Source: Microvelia longipes
Taxonomy: Eukaryota > Arthropoda > Insecta > Hemiptera > Veliidae
Direction of reading: 5' to 3'
DNA: 64,000 nucleotides
Assembly (NCBI GenBank): GCA_018340805.1
Contig: JACMZG010001911.1
Span: 54,582,083 to 54,646,082, forward strand
Below, piece after piece: positions 45,701-58,834 of this stretch. Made by a program: the position numbers and the translations under genes. A model generated the notes under the pieces. It was not told the DNA's origin and did not search any database. It was given only the letters and a program-made list of their open reading frames with translations. Position 1 is the first letter of the stretch, and the number at the start of each line of letters is the position of its first letter.

Positions 45701-47314
45701 AGAAATTACCGGAATTTAATTATATTAGTATCAAATTGTTCAGGATATGACGCAAAGGTTTGCTCCAATATAATTTAAAGTTACTATAAAAAATCACATA
45801 TTGGCAATATGATGACCATATACGAGATGCCAGACGATTAACAACATAATAATTGGGTATTCAAACTTCCAGTTGTCAACTTAATGGGGTTGTAACGAAT
45901 TTTATCGCGATAGCTCCACACGAAGCTGAGTTAATCAAGGTGATGTATTAGTTAAATGCACCAGTGCAGGGTGAAATGCACCACCCTGTATATCTACTTC
46001 ATGAGCACTGTGTTAATCGTCGCGAAAGTGTGACGTCACAAAATACATATTGGCTCTTATCAAAACAAAATGAAACAAAGGATTCTATTATTTATTTTTT
46101 GTGATCTTAAAGTGACCAATAGCATTGCTTTATTATGTAAACAAAGAAACGTTCTTCAACAAAACGTAACTTCCGTGACGTATTTATATTTGATACGGTC
46201 GATTATATACCCGAAGCAAATTTTTTACATTCCATTCCCATTTTTTACTTTTTTGTTGAGCTATAACAAATGTTTTTCCCTAAGCAATAGGCTTATGAAT
46301 ACTATAAAAAAATACACACAGTTCACGACGTAAAGAAAATCGTGATCTCTACGTTCACAACGTATGAACTCAGAGATGTTTAATGCTGATTTGATTAGAA
46401 AGATCAGCTAAGTAACAATCATAACGGGGATAGTAAGCATTGTTTAGATTATGTTGGTATAGTAAACGTTATACTTATTGATGTATCTCCCCATTAAAAT
46501 GTGGGATTCAAAACTCAGCCTCAACGTGGTTGAGGCTGTGGTGTGTTGTATATTCCCATCTAGAATGAAGTAGAGCTGTTAACTGTTTTGAAAATCCCCG
46601 TGTTAACGGGGATTGAGCGACCGCCTTTATAATTGCTAACCTTGCAATAAATGCTATCAAATATTATAAATGGAAAGTATCATAAACTTGATGTAACCTT
46701 ATAGAAAATAAATAAAATAATACTAGTGCTGAGTATATTTTATTGAGTATATAAGAATTACTGGAAAGTTCTAAACTAATCTAAATAATTACGGGTAAAT
46801 TGGCTAACTTATAAAGGTAAACAAGACTGAAGTATATTATACATTTTGTTTGTTTTGTGTTTTTAAACTGTTCACAATATCAACCGCTTTTAAAACCCCT
46901 AAAACGAACTAATTGTTACGTAAACTAATTTGACTTTACGTGATATGACTTTATAGATCAGTGTGAAAAATGTTAGTACCAACTGCAGGGTTTATACAAC
47001 CCTATAATAAGATGGTTTAAACAAATCGCCGGACTAACTTTTCATATTTTTTCTGTTATTTATGTCAAATATAATATTTTCTCCAATAAACTTAGAATTC
47101 AAAAATGTAGCACCCATACACTCTACGAATGTTTGACCTCTTTGTATTATCACTAACAATGTTATTGTATAAACATTTAAATAGTACAGTAATGACATAT
47201 AATGATTTCTACGTAAGTGAAAATAAAATGCAAATCACTCTCTAGTTTCAAACCTTCACTTGGTCAAGGTCACGCACTTCCACATTAGATATACTTTAAA
47301 ATAATCGTCAACTA

Positions 47315-48124
47315 TAGTGCGACACACGGCTAAAATCAATTGACAGCGCGCCAAAAATCTGTGAGGGAAGAAGTCTATTGGTTCAGACTGACCCCGCTCT
47401 TTCCCCCTCCACCTCATGCCAACCTCGGTATAAAAAAATACCTTTTTCGTAAATAAAATTATAAAAAGGCAACACTGGTTGTAAATATTTGTAACCTCGC
47501 TTTTATTGTGCTCATTGATCTGCGTTTGATTTCGTTTCGTTTCATTCCAATTTGTTCAATTCATCCAATTATTGCGGAGTTGTAATATGATCTGAGTACC
47601 TATATTTGACGCTTGGACATTGACGTATTCTTCAAGCATTTCTTGCTATTTGAGTACAGCGCATGGTCTGTGGTCTGTCAACCAACAGACAGAATTTTTT
47701 TCAAAAATGCCATGTCTTTCAATAGATGACAGTCTTGATTTTTTAATTGTCGAACTTTTATCATAGAACTATTATGATCCATTGCATTACGTTATTAACA
47801 ACTTTAACTCCACTTAATTCATACTTCCCCGAACAAATTTAAAGCAACACTTAGTTGGAAATTTATAAGATACAACAATATTCCTTCTTAAAAATTAAAT
47901 AACTAATTTCTAAAAATAAAAAAATACGATATCAAATAAAAACAAATAATAAAATTCAAAACATAACCTGACTTTCACCTAGGAACATAACCTGACTTTC
48001 AGTGTTGCCAGAGTAGGGAATTTTTTTGTTACATAAAAGAAGGGATTTTTTTATTACAAAAAGAGGGTTGAAAGCATTGAAATTTTTGCGGGCTGTCAAT
48101 TGATTTTAGCCGTGTGTCGTATTA
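47315..48124. mobile_element. CGACACACGG-type element nested in the Harbinger-like element
   Basis: Ends TAGTGCGACACACGGCTAAA and, reversed, TAATACGACACACGGCTAAA, both continuing ATCAATTGACAGC. TA lies at both edges. At 810 bp it is longer than the 174-bp relative, and its interior does not match that one. Confidence 0.85.
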
Positions 48125-48607
48125 TATAAATAAGTTTGTTGTCATAACAAATTTACGTATTTTAAGGGAGTTTATTCTGTGCCAGGTTTGTTTACAAATC
48201 ATTTGTTTATTTTTGTAGAATATCTCAATATTATTAGTTTTACAGTTCTCTACTAGGTAGCGCTAGTTGTCAAAAATGTCTATACGTAAAATTGAGGTTC
48301 AAATTATTGTAAATATAAATAATAAAATTAAGTTATAATTAACTCAAATGTAAGTTTTTATTCTATTGATGGTATATTAACGTTTTAGCACGAATCAATT
48401 TACGTAAAATCATTCCTAGGGTTGATTTTTTAAAAGCTAGGAGAAGGCTAGGAAGAAGCTAGGAACAACCTAGGAACAACCTAGGAGAGATTTCAAAAAA
48501 TGATTCTGAATACCGCTAGGCCTAGGAGAAAGCTAGGAACAACCTAGGAGAAGACTAGGAACAACCTAGGAGAGATTTTTTAAAAACGATTCTGAATACG
48601 GGCCTAA

Positions 48608-50139
48608 AACTTTCTTGCAACTTAGAATAAAACCTGCATTTTAAAGTTCATGAAATCTTTTAGTAACGTTTCTGTTTCTTGTTGATGGCTGGGTAATTAC
48701 TTATGGAAAAGGTAATTAATCCAACAAAACAAACAGGCTTCGCTGGGTTCTTAAATTTGTTAACTTCCAAGATGATAGTGCTCTCTTTCTTGTATTTCCA
48801 AGTATACTTTTAAAATATTTAAGTCTAAACATAGACAAGAAATTTTCATCGAATTTCTCTCAATGTTTCCTGGAAGCATTATTGTATAACAACACAGCTG
48901 CCTCTTGAAGCTTATTCTTACTGGACCTATGTGAAATACCTGCTACATTTAACTCCTGTAATAAAACCAAACCTATCTGCAAATGGGCACATTTATCTTT
49001 AAAAATGTGAGAATTACACTTTACATCTTGGCAAGTTTAAAATGCAATCTTAGACTATCCATAAGTTAGGCTATATAATTTTTAGGGATCCAATTTTTTA
49101 AAAATCCTAGGTTGAATCCAGGATCTAACAGTTAAAATATCCTAAGGAATGGCTAATCCTAAAACAATGGCTTGTCGTTGTTTTTCCGCCGTCACAACGT
49201 CCCTCCTGAAAGACCTTGTATGTAAACCATTTCTGCTTTTTATAAAGACCCTTAAGTTTTGTACTGAAATAACCCATGAACTAGTTTTGACTCCATACTT
49301 AAATGCTCCCACACCAACCTAAAAAGCCCGGATGACCGTACTCAGTGACGGGTGATGGTACAATCAACTGAACATACTTCTCTACGAACATATTATTAGG
49401 GAGCAGATACTTGATTATGTCGTTAGTTCTGTATGTATTCTTTTATATTTCATCCTGATATTATAGAAAATTATTTCGAGCATAAAATTGTCAAAATATA
49501 AAAGTTACTGGGTTATAAATAGATCAAAGCAGGTCAACTTGTATATTATATACATTTGGAAAATAATATCAAAGTTTTCATATTTATTGACTTTAATTTG
49601 GTCTTTATTTAAGAAGTATTATAATAGCAAAAATGACATTTTCGCTTCGTTAAACGTCCACGTTCCAGCATTACAGGTTAAAAATAGAAAAAAGGGTTAT
49701 GTGCGATTGTCATTTGATCACGCTAGATGGTGGACAATTCCACTTCGATGTCCAAGTGGATTAAAGGTGTCCTGTTTTTCTTTGCTCTATAATCACAAAA
49801 ATGTTAGTTTGGGTTTCTTCATCAAGTTTTTATTTTTCTTATTGTGCTAAATTTACTATTGATAGATTAAAGTGGTCTGATTCCACAAAGACCCTAACAC
49901 TTATATGAGGATAAAGTTACTTTAAGTCTGAACATAAATTTAGGCCAGCGTAACACGGTTGACAGCCTGCCTTAAAAACAAGAGTCAGACACTGACTCCG
50001 TTAAATTTAAGCGAGTTAAGACCGATATTAAATCCACGTTGCAGGCTGTTATTGGCATTTATACCACTATTCTAGTTTAGAAAATTTCCGGGATTAGGTT
50101 CATGGAGGGGGATAGTTTTTTTTGGAAACAAAATCAGAT
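48608..50139. other. AT-rich DNA with one unassigned open frame
   Basis: The 120-residue frame at 49488-49850 is unbiased in its second half (VKNRKKGYVRLSFDHARWW). An AG before 49680 and AAAGGTGTCC at about 49765 could be splice sites of a small exon, but no homology is recognised. Confidence 0.35.
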
Positions 50140-50440
50140 ACCTTGGAACTTTTTCTCATCTCATCGGATTCGCTACGCTAATCAAAGAAACTTGGCCCAT
50201 ATGTTAGTCTTATACATAGCTACATGCGTGCTAAATCTCAATCCGATCGCATTATTTTTCCGCGTTTTATGATTTTTTGACATTTTTGCTGACTCATTAT
50301 TGTGGGTAAATGATTTCATACAGTTTTTTCCGAATAGCACAACTACAGCGGTAGACTGATTTTCGTTCTATGTTTGAATCCTCTAGCATAAATACACTGG
50401 GAGCTACGATAATAACAGACACACACACACACTTACTCAC
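50140..50440 (-). mobile_element. 5S-ICR repeat copy 10, internally deleted
   Basis: Family end TTCTCATCTCATCGGATTCG is joined directly to ACTTGGCCCATATGTTAGTC, losing the 5S segment and hairpin modules. It ends at the CTGGGAGCTACGATAATAAC and (CA)n part. Confidence 0.85.
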
Positions 50441-51509
50441 TTGATTGATTTAGTTTTGTTCATGAGAATAAAGAACTTTTTCGTGATTTTTGTCTTAGAA
50501 TACGAGTATAAACGAAAATATTAAAGTTTTACCACGATATTTGTTCTAATTTTAATTACTCCCGCCTTAGTGCGATTACTGCATTATTTCTCTACCATGG
50601 CTCTCAAGCCACTAAAACTAGTTAACTATAACACTTGTAACAATCATGATTGTTGTTGTATTAATAAATAAAATATGTTAAAAAAAGAAAAATGATACAT
50701 TTATAATAAAACTTCATTCGAATAATGCAGTCCTTATATCACAGGTTGATCAAAGCTAATGATTAAAGAAAAATAATTAAGTTAGCTTCTTTTGCGGTTA
50801 GATATATAAACAAAAGGTGGAAGACATCTAAAAAAATATCTTTCCATCAAAGGAAAACTTTGGAGCTTTAGATAAACACGAGTTTTCACCAAGTCTTTTC
50901 TAAATATGACGTATTTATCATGATTATAAAACAGTGCTCTTTTCATTTCTAACTTAACTGTTGATAAAGGAAAACTTGAAAATGGTAGTATCGTAGGGTT
51001 GGTTACTATTTTCCTTCTCTATGTATCGTATGTTTTGTGTATGTAACCTTATATTTCTAGGCAAGTGATGTATGTTTTTGTATTGTAACGTATGCTACAG
51101 TTCTATTGTGTACGAAGAATGCGTTTAGCACTAAGGGCAACTAAGCCGTGTATTGCGCAGGTCATGTAAATGTATAAGGGTGTTTTTTGGTCAGTTTACT
51201 TTAAGATAGTGATGAATTATAGTCGTAATTTAAACTTATTATTTTGAAAAGTAAAAGTGATCTAGAAAGCAATTGAAATCAAGAGCTCTACGATTACTCT
51301 GGTGAATAAGTATAGTTAAGTAGTTAATTATTTTATTTTTAGTATATTGCCGGTGTGTTAAAGTAAAAACACACTTTATGATTTCTAATTAAAAACAACG
51401 ATTCATATACTTTTTTTAAAGTTAATTGTGTCCTTGATAATGTGTTGATTCTTGAATAGTATCATTTTGGGTTAAGAAAAATATCGAGACTATATATGAG
51501 GCAACTTAA
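50441..51509. other. AT-rich DNA, no gene seen
   Basis: Nothing recognised. Confidence 0.4.
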
Positions 51510-51585
51510 ATATATATATAAGATAAAGCAATACTTTTCCTATATATGTATAAGTTAATAATGAGAAAAAGTGAATAAGTGAGAC
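51510..51585 (-). mobile_element. 5S-ICR repeat terminal fragment
   Basis: GCAATACTTTTCCTATATAT and the TAATGAGAAAAAGT hairpin half correspond to the family head. Confidence 0.55.
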
Positions 51586-51869
51586 TTTAGTTTTTTGATC
51601 TCTCATGACTTTTCTTTCCCTCCGTGGAAGAAATAATTTTTTACTCTTGTTCTTGACATTTAGTTATGAATAATTATAACTAAAATGGTCGAAACGTCGC
51701 ATTAATATTGTTATATTTTCTTAAACTTAAAAAATACAATTACTAAACTAATATACTATTATCTGTATCTTTTCGGATTAAACTAAATTAAACATCAAAT
51801 TTTTCGAATCAATTTAAAAGATTATTCCAGTAAAAACATGGGTACAGTGTAATTCGCTACCCTCATTCT

Positions 51870-52330
51870 GTCATCGGACACGCTTTGCTCATACTCAGAA
51901 TATGTAAATCACCTTGTTTATATTCTAGTACTACTTTGTACTCGCTTCGCTCATACTCAGAATATGTAAATCACCTTGTTTATATTGGCGTACGACTTTG
52001 TACTCGCTTCGCTAGTACTCAGGTAAGTCACCTTGTTATATCGAGTACGACTTTGTACTCGCTTCGCTCGTACTCAGAATATGTAAATCACCTTGCTATT
52101 TCGAGTACGACTTGTACTCGTTGCTCGTACTCAAAATATGTAAATTTGTTTATATTCGATTACGACTTAGTACTCGCTTCGCGGGTACTCAAAATATGTA
52201 AATCACCTTGCTTATTTTCGAGTACGACTTTGTACTCGTTTCGCTCGTACTCAAAATATGTAAATCACCTTGTTTATATTCGAGTACGACTTAGTACTCG
52301 CTTCGCTTGTACTCCAGGTAGTGACAAAGT
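51870..52330 (-). repeat. Hairpin-module minisatellite, 60-bp unit
   Basis: Seven units of GTACTCGCTTCGCTCGTAC followed by CTCAGAATATGTAAATCACC and TTGTTTATATTCGAGTACGA variants. It corresponds to the single GGACTCGCTTCGCTCGTCC modules of the 5S-ICR family. The 206-residue open frame here is a by-product. Confidence 0.92.
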
Positions 52331-52405
52331 ATTTTTTAATTCTAGCGGTCACCCATACATTTATTTACTTACCTTGACGCTGATGATTTTGTTAAACACT
52401 AGTGA
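52331..52405 (-). mobile_element. 5S-ICR repeat copy 11, core joined to the minisatellite
   Basis: A degenerate 5S segment (52342-52395: TAGCGGTCACCCATACATTT, then ACCTTGACGCTGATG) directly follows the array, in the same order as in complete copies. Confidence 0.7.
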
Positions 52406-52904
52406 TTTAACGAAAATAAAATATTTTCGTTTTTTAATATTTTTAATATTTTTAATAGCAACCAGATTGCCATTAAATGAAGACGATTGCCAAGAAATAC
52501 TTTGACAGGTTGTCACAAAGCTTATGAAAATATTATCTCAAGAATATAAAAGTTTTAACTGTAGTAATATAAAATAATAATTTCTTATTGAAATATATGA
52601 AATATTATATATATGATGTCACGCAAAGAAGCGATATTATAAAGCATTTCAACTCAAAAAGCCTTTTAAAAATACATGAAAAACCTAATAGGAAGAAGTT
52701 CATCTTAGCCTGTTGGTAAAAAGTTAAACGTTTAACGTTAAAAGCTTTTGTAAAAGTAGGTATCAACATGTCTATTGTCTATTTTAAAATTTGCAAAATT
52801 TTACATTTAAAGACTTCTCAAGATATTTATATTTTTAAAATGATTAATTTTTAAATATGTCAACCAAGAACTGGTGTAGGATGTTTTTTAAAAATATATA
52901 TGTA
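52406..52904. other. AT-rich DNA, no gene seen
   Basis: Nothing recognised. Confidence 0.4.
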
Positions 52905-53195
52905 TCTATGTCACATTCAAGCCACACTCCTAGTCACATATCTGGCTGTATACCTACAATATGTCACATGCATACACCTAGACACATTTATTCACATCCG
53001 GCCATACTCCTAGTCACATATACACCTAGACACATTTATTCACATCCCTGGCCATACTCAGACACATTTTATGTCACATCCCGGCCATACACCTAGACAC
53101 ATTTTATGTCACATCCCTGGCCATACTCCTAGACACATTTTATGTCACATCCCTGGCCATACACTAAACATTTTATGTAAATCCAAGCCACACAC
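52905..53195 (+). repeat. Minisatellite, about 36-bp unit
   Basis: About eight units built from CACATCCCTGGCCATACTCC, TAGACACATTTTATGT and shortened variants. Confidence 0.92.
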
Positions 53196-53284
53196 AGCTG
53201 TATGACTGATTTGCTTTGTGTAGCGGTCTAGGCTACACAAATTGTTTTTAATCAATTAACGTTTAAGGATATACTCCACTAATA

Positions 53285-53338
53285 GAAAAACAATACTTTT
53301 CTACGTATCTGCATTATAAATGAGGGAAAGTAAAAACA
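53285..53338 (-). mobile_element. 5S-ICR repeat terminal fragment
   Basis: ACAATACTTTTCTACGTATC and ATAAATGAGGGAAAGTAAAA form the family's terminal hairpin alone. Confidence 0.65.
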
Positions 53339-54347
53339 CGTCGTCAATATGTGAAAAATATTCATTTTCGATTATAATGGTTCTAAAAGTATCAAGTTCG
53401 TTATCTTATCATGTTTTACTTCATAATGTTTACCTATGACCTCGTACGTTCCATAGCCTTATTTTATCACGTAAAAATTCAATTTTATTTTCACTTTACG
53501 GTCACAATGTTTATCAGAATCGCACACATTTGCTGCTAATTTTTAAACCCACAGAATGATGAATCCCTTATGAATCGATTTTTTCGAGAAGAAAAAAAAA
53601 TACGTTTCTTAGCATGATATCGAGAATTCGGACAAAGCATTTCATTTAAAAAATAAATTTAGCACCTGTAGGAAATTTCAATTCTTTAAGTCAGATGAGG
53701 ATGGAACAATTTGGGAAATACGGAAAACATAGTGTCACTACGCCCTTATGTCCATGATTTTTTCACTTATTTTTTACAATTAAAACTATTTTTAAATCTA
53801 TTAACACTTTAGTGATAAAATCCCTTTTGTTTATAAAAAGTTTTATTAATTATAGTTCAGCATATTTCTTAAATTAATATACCTAGTAATAAATTTGATA
53901 GACTTTTATAAAGTTTATCGCCGCAGTGCTTATCAGTTTATCTTTACTTTGGTTCTCGAGGAAAGTTTATCAATTAAAACCTCTACACAATGCTCTAAAA
54001 TGTATTTTACGATTTTAATAAGTTTTATGTTATCAAAATACTGTTAGAATTTATTTACTAAAAGTTTTATATGTAAAAATGTATATTTCAAAATAAAACT
54101 TAGTTCAATTTTGCCATCTAGATCGTCGTAGTTTATCTACTAAAACATAAGCTTAATAAAATACCAAATCAAGCAAGCTTTCGGCTAAAATTCCATCTAC
54201 AGTGCCTAAACAAGTAAAAATCTAACTTAACTAAAACTTAATCTAAACATTGGTATATAAACTAACATAAGCATGGTATATCACATTTCCTTTGAAAAAT
54301 CCAGGAAATTGATAAAAAAATAAATTTGCTACTGTTTCGGCTATGAA
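53339..54347. other. AT-rich DNA, no gene seen
   Basis: Nothing recognised. Confidence 0.4.
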
Positions 54348-54440
54348 GGATAGAGATATAGTAACTAGAGAGAGCATATCCTACCTCAATAAATTAATCG
54401 GCCTGAAACATCTTTTTCAGTCTCTCAGGGGCTATGTGTA
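54348..54440. repeat. Dispersed repeat fragment, partner of 26.7 kb
   Basis: Inverted relative of 26732-26832, sharing GCCTGAAACATCTTTTTC against its complement and the GAGATATAGTAACTAGAGAG side. Confidence 0.7.
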
Positions 54441-55768
54441 CCTCACTGAAACCTCCTTCAGTGATCATGTCTTTGGCTTCCCGCACATTGTTCGTGTTTT
54501 TATTTGAATTTTAAACGTTCTACTATATAGCTTTCCGTAATTTTGCTTTGTTGATTTAATTATATTGATAATCAAAGATGTTCAGGTAACTTTTCGATGT
54601 TTCAAAAATTCAGCTAACCGCTTAAATAATAATATCTCTATGGTAACACGAGAATAAGAAAATTTATGTTTAATTCTTTTTGTTAAATAATTATTATTTA
54701 TTTATTTATTATATAACATTATTAGTTATACATATATAACTATAAATAAGTCATCAAGTTTTACAAATTTAGGCACTAAAACAATTTTGATTATTAACTT
54801 CAGAGCCTCAAAAAAGTAATCCTTGAAACAGGAGGCTCTTAGTCTCTTACATTTTCCTTTTATTTCTAATTTGATTCACATATTATTTATTTATGACGTT
54901 AAAATATATAAAAATTAATAAAAGAAAATATAAATAATAGTAAAAATACTAATAATAATAATACTAATACGTAACGTAATATAAAAAAAAAATACATTAC
55001 TAAAAGAAAAGAAACCAATTTCTTACAATTAACCATAAGTATAATATTTTTAACTACTGATACTTGTTAAAAGCAATAAAGAAGACATGAAGCTTTCAAC
55101 TCGCCTTCTCTTCTCTCATGTGTGGCACATATTGCTATTGACAGCAATCTATACACGTTATAATTTTGAATAAATATAAGTTCTATGTCGATCAATAACA
55201 GCAACAACGATAAAAAATTCGTATTAAATAATTACCATATTATTAAACAAATGACGCATGAGTTTAAATAAATTTAATCTTAAAGTAGTCAAAATTATTT
55301 GAAATATAAATATTTAATATTGAAATTACTTCATAACGTGAGGCATGAACTTTACATGTTCCCTTATCATGTCAAAGGATGTCACGTCTACTCTAAGGGA
55401 TGAAAATTCAATTTTCTGACGAGACAATTTTCCTTCAAAGTTTTTCATTACTTTAAGTATAGACGAAGACTACTATGTTGGACGTTTTTAAGAAAATTGA
55501 TGCAATGACGTTTTAGCATTTGAATTTATTGTGTGTTGCGGCTTTTTTTTATGGTTCTTATCATTATTTATTATAAATCGTTTCTCATTTTTGTAAGTCG
55601 GTGGATGAATCTAGTTCGAAATAAGCGCTTGCTAGCTTATCAATCCAATTTTGCTAGGTTTTAATACATATTTAATAATTTGAGCATTAGCCCAACCTTT
55701 TTTTAACTTTTAAATTTTCCAAGGAAATGCGCATATTTGTCTCATAAATTTTACATAGCACGACACAG
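54441..55768. other. AT-rich DNA, no gene seen
   Basis: A-rich simple tracts (54890-55010). Nothing else. Confidence 0.4.
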
Positions 55769-55788
55769 CTATATATATATATATATAT

Positions 55789-55835
<47 letters not shown>

Positions 55836-55845
55836 ATAATATTAT
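55769..55845. repeat. (TA)n microsatellite
   Basis: TA tract with three TT/AA slips. Confidence 0.95.
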
Positions 55846-56189
55846 AATTATTACAATCAATAATTACCAAAATATGGAATTATTGGTTCGAGTGCCATAA
55901 AATTCACTGTACTTTGTTTTAACAACAGTAAAAACAAAATCACAATGTATGGGTTATTACTTACAAACAAATAATGGTAAATTTGAACTCGCATTACTTC
56001 AAATCGACAGTCTTGGACCATATTTTCGATTTTATATGTGTAAGGATCTAATGTTGATGCACCTTAAATGTTTTACCCGGTATATTTTTCATTATTTGTC
56101 GTGTTTAATTAATGTCCATGATCCAGACCTAAAAACGTGACTCATTTTGTACTTCTTCAAACCTAATTTTTCTGAAAATATTCCTTAAA
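55846..56189. other. Unassigned DNA with a short open frame
   Basis: The 63-residue frame at 55949-56140 has mixed composition and no recognisable domain. Confidence 0.35.
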
Positions 56190-56285
56190 TTTTGAAGGAA
56201 AAGCATAGTCTGCCTATCCAGAGTGGAGCCTTTATATGAATGCGCTCGCTCAAAATATTAGAAAATCCGGTCCGGCTCTTGGACT
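56190..56285 (+). mobile_element. Solo end of the long-TIR MITE
   Basis: GCATAGTCTGCCTATCCAGA and ATGAATGCGCTCGCTCAAAA match the left arm of 10027-10602. The second arm is absent. TCCGGTCCGGCTCTTGGA following it also occurs just after the 10-kb element (about 10650). Confidence 0.85.
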
Positions 56286-57059
56286 ATTATAGTTTACTTA
56301 CCTGAATTCTAGCGTTGGTGGGGCGTCCTAATCAACTCAATTTCAAGGTTTGACTGAAGCTGATAGCATTTATAAGGTGATTTTAATGAATGAAATTTTA
56401 GCAATTGGAGGGTTTAAGAATGAAATCAATTTTTTGGCATGTTAAGTTATAGTCCGGAATTGACGTCACGTCAGGAATAAATAGTAAAATTTCAATGTTG
56501 ACTGCCTATACCGATTCAAGTCATTGATTCACGCCTATTGACGTCACACGTCATTGCAGGTATACAAAAGTTAGGTTATAACCTCCGAATGCGTTTGGTT
56601 TGTTTACATCTAATGAATAACCTTATACATTTCTTAACACCTTGGGTTTGACATATCTTTAGCTTGCAAAATTATTTTTATTTAATTTAAACAATGCTTT
56701 CGTTGTTTAAATTTATATAAAGAGGTTTCTAAGTTAAGTTTTCAACAATAAACGAGCTAAACAAGAGAAACAATTTCGCATTTATGTACAAAGTTTTTTA
56801 AAATTATTTGTAGAAAAGTGAATAAGGACGGAACAAAGGTGATCTGTGTTTACTCATGTTGAAGGGTCGACTTGATAAGAAAATAAAATATTATTGTTTA
56901 AGGGCCTTTGGCCCTTTAGGTAACTCTCCAAGGGCTACCTAAAGTCCTCGTGATTTGATGTTTTTCACTTTAGGAGAAAATGTATACATTGTAAAATGGT
57001 GCCCATTTTACATAGATCTCTGCTGAAAAAATATATTTTATTTGAGAAATATATTTATA
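56286..57059. other. AT-rich DNA, no gene seen
   Basis: Inverted ATTGACGTCAC words at 56459 and 56538. GGGCCTTTGGCCC near 56901 is a small palindrome. Confidence 0.4.
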
Positions 57060-57210
57060 ATTATATTTCAGATATTTAAAAGACTTCCTGATTGGTTTTT
57101 ACTAATTTTTAAGTATTGATGTGTGTGTTTGTAAGTCTGTTATAATCATAGTGTGTTTATGTTAGAGTGTTTAAACTTGGTACATAAATTGAAGTCTATT
57201 AATATTTCCA
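57060..57210 (+). mobile_element. 5S-ICR repeat fragment (head part)
   Basis: TTAAAAGACTTCCTGATTGG to GTTTAAACTTGGTACATAAA only. Confidence 0.7.
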
Positions 57211-57474
57211 TTTTCGGTGGTAAAAATTAATATTTTAAACATACACTGCGTTAATTAATTGTTGATTATGTGTGTGTGCTCCCGTGGTATATATTGTGCA
57301 GAGGTTCATGGCTGTTTCACCTCGCATAATGGTTTTGAACAAACATAATTGCATAATGAGAATTGGAACACCATTATGAATTGAACACCGACAAAAGTAG
57401 AAATGTCAGATATGAAATCAATGATTTAGATCAAGCCTTGTATATCCATCAAGAGAAGAACGGAATTTTAATTG

Positions 57475-57665
57475 ATGGTCAGAGTGAGTTCAGGATCTGT
57501 TGGCGCCCTGATTATTTAGACATAACGGAACAGAGTAGGACATGACACTGTGTCGAGTCATCAATGATGACAAATGTCAAATGATGGAACAGTTTCTGGA
57601 TGTAGCATTGCATTTTGCTTGTTACATTTTCTAGGTGTCTTTCGCATAACTATATTGTGCCAATA
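57475..57665 (+). repeat. Inverted repeat pair, left member
   Basis: GGTCAGAGTGAGTTCAGG, GGCGCCCTGAT and TGCTTGTTACATTTTCTAGG all occur inverted at 61000-61190. The 60-residue frame at 57363-57545 overlaps it and is unrecognised. Confidence 0.8.
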
Positions 57666-58834
57666 AATTTATTGCTTAAGGTTCTAGTTCATGCTTTATA
57701 ACTATAGCAATTACTCCATTATCAAGCACTAACCTTAAAAAACATTATAACCATCCATTAAAACGAATAACCTCGAATTTCGCCCATTTTTTGAAAATTT
57801 TGCTGACTCAGCAAACCAGGTTAATGACACAACAACAACCTGGTTTCAATAAGACTCGTGTTCTCCTCATGTTTGAATTTCGTACGTGATCAGAGACCTT
57901 TGCAACAGATTTTGGCCATGGTCGACTCCTGCCATGACGCCTATCCTATTAGCAATTTTTTTCTAAGGAACTTTACGAAAAGCCGAAATAATAATCGATG
58001 TGTTTTACTTTCAACGTAAATATGTAATTTCGTGCTTGTAATATGGAATAATTAATAAACTATTCAAACTACAGGAGAATAGTTTCATTATAACAAAGTC
58101 TACTTAATCAATCATGCTCATCAGCAATTATTGTTTTGCCTATTGATTAGTTATAATAGTTTATTGCCCATTTATCTTCTTACATTAGTCAATTACACCC
58201 GCAAAGTGCTTAATTATATTCTATTTATTAAAGTATAACAACAAATGCTGTATACGAGAGCGTATATTTTTGTGAATTCATTCGTGCGCTCTTGTTAATC
58301 CCCTTAAAGTTGAAAAAAATATTAGTTTGAGGTATAGTATTTTTTCAGCTTTACCTATCGCTATTAATCGCTAATCTAACTACTTTTCATTTAGGAAGTG
58401 ACCTCGGTATAGTTTTTCGTCATAGATTGGATAGTGGAAATAAAGTTTCGTCATAGATTACACGTGGAATGGCCATAGGGTTAGGCATTTGCCTTAATGT
58501 AATTCATTTTTTCTGTTTTTTTGAGGCCTAGCTGATAATTTTTAGTCTTAGATTTAATTTTACTAATATTGAATGTTAGCAATGCTGATATAAAGGATTT
58601 CAGCTGGTCTCTCTGTATATAAATTCATATAAATCTGTTCTGATCTACGTATCTTATGCGTCAATAACATGCGCTTGATTATCTAACTTTCCATTATATT
58701 GCTCAGCACGGTTTTCCTTTACACAGCCGATAATTCCAAGTCTAGGTTTTCATTGTATTTTCGTACGGGCTTCGTTGTATAAAAATTCAATACAGTCTGA
58801 TCTTCGCATCTAGTACATCTGTATCTAGCGTTTC
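57666..58834. other. AT-rich DNA, no gene seen
   Basis: AAACCAGGTT with AACCTGGTTT (about 57815-57846) is a small hairpin. Nothing else. Confidence 0.4.

Larger units (their letters stand above)
44760..48604. mobile_element. Harbinger-like non-autonomous element, 3.8 kb
   Basis: It starts GGCCCGTATTCAGAAT and ends with its inverse, flanked by TAA at 44757-44759 and 48605-48607. A 3-bp TAA duplication and GG termini fit PIF/Harbinger. The subterminal regions (44790-45010, 48405-48590) are arrays of CTAGGAACAACCTAGGA-type words in opposite orientation. The right end carries a second, inner, end-like copy (to about 48515). No transposase frame is visible; the 87-residue frame at 46070-46333 is unrecognised. 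Confidence 0.85.

Noticed and set aside
49488..49850. 120-residue frame as a host gene
   Set aside because: No recognisable domain, no clear neighbours; kept only as a possible exon in the gap note.
51680..51705. GGTCGAAACGTCGC, resembles a ribozyme 3' core
   Set aside because: No CTGATGA within a suitable distance upstream.
51885..52505. Longest open frame in the window, 206 residues
   Set aside because: It translates the 60-bp hairpin-module minisatellite; the repeated peptide follows the DNA repeat and the reverse strand belongs to the 5S-ICR family.
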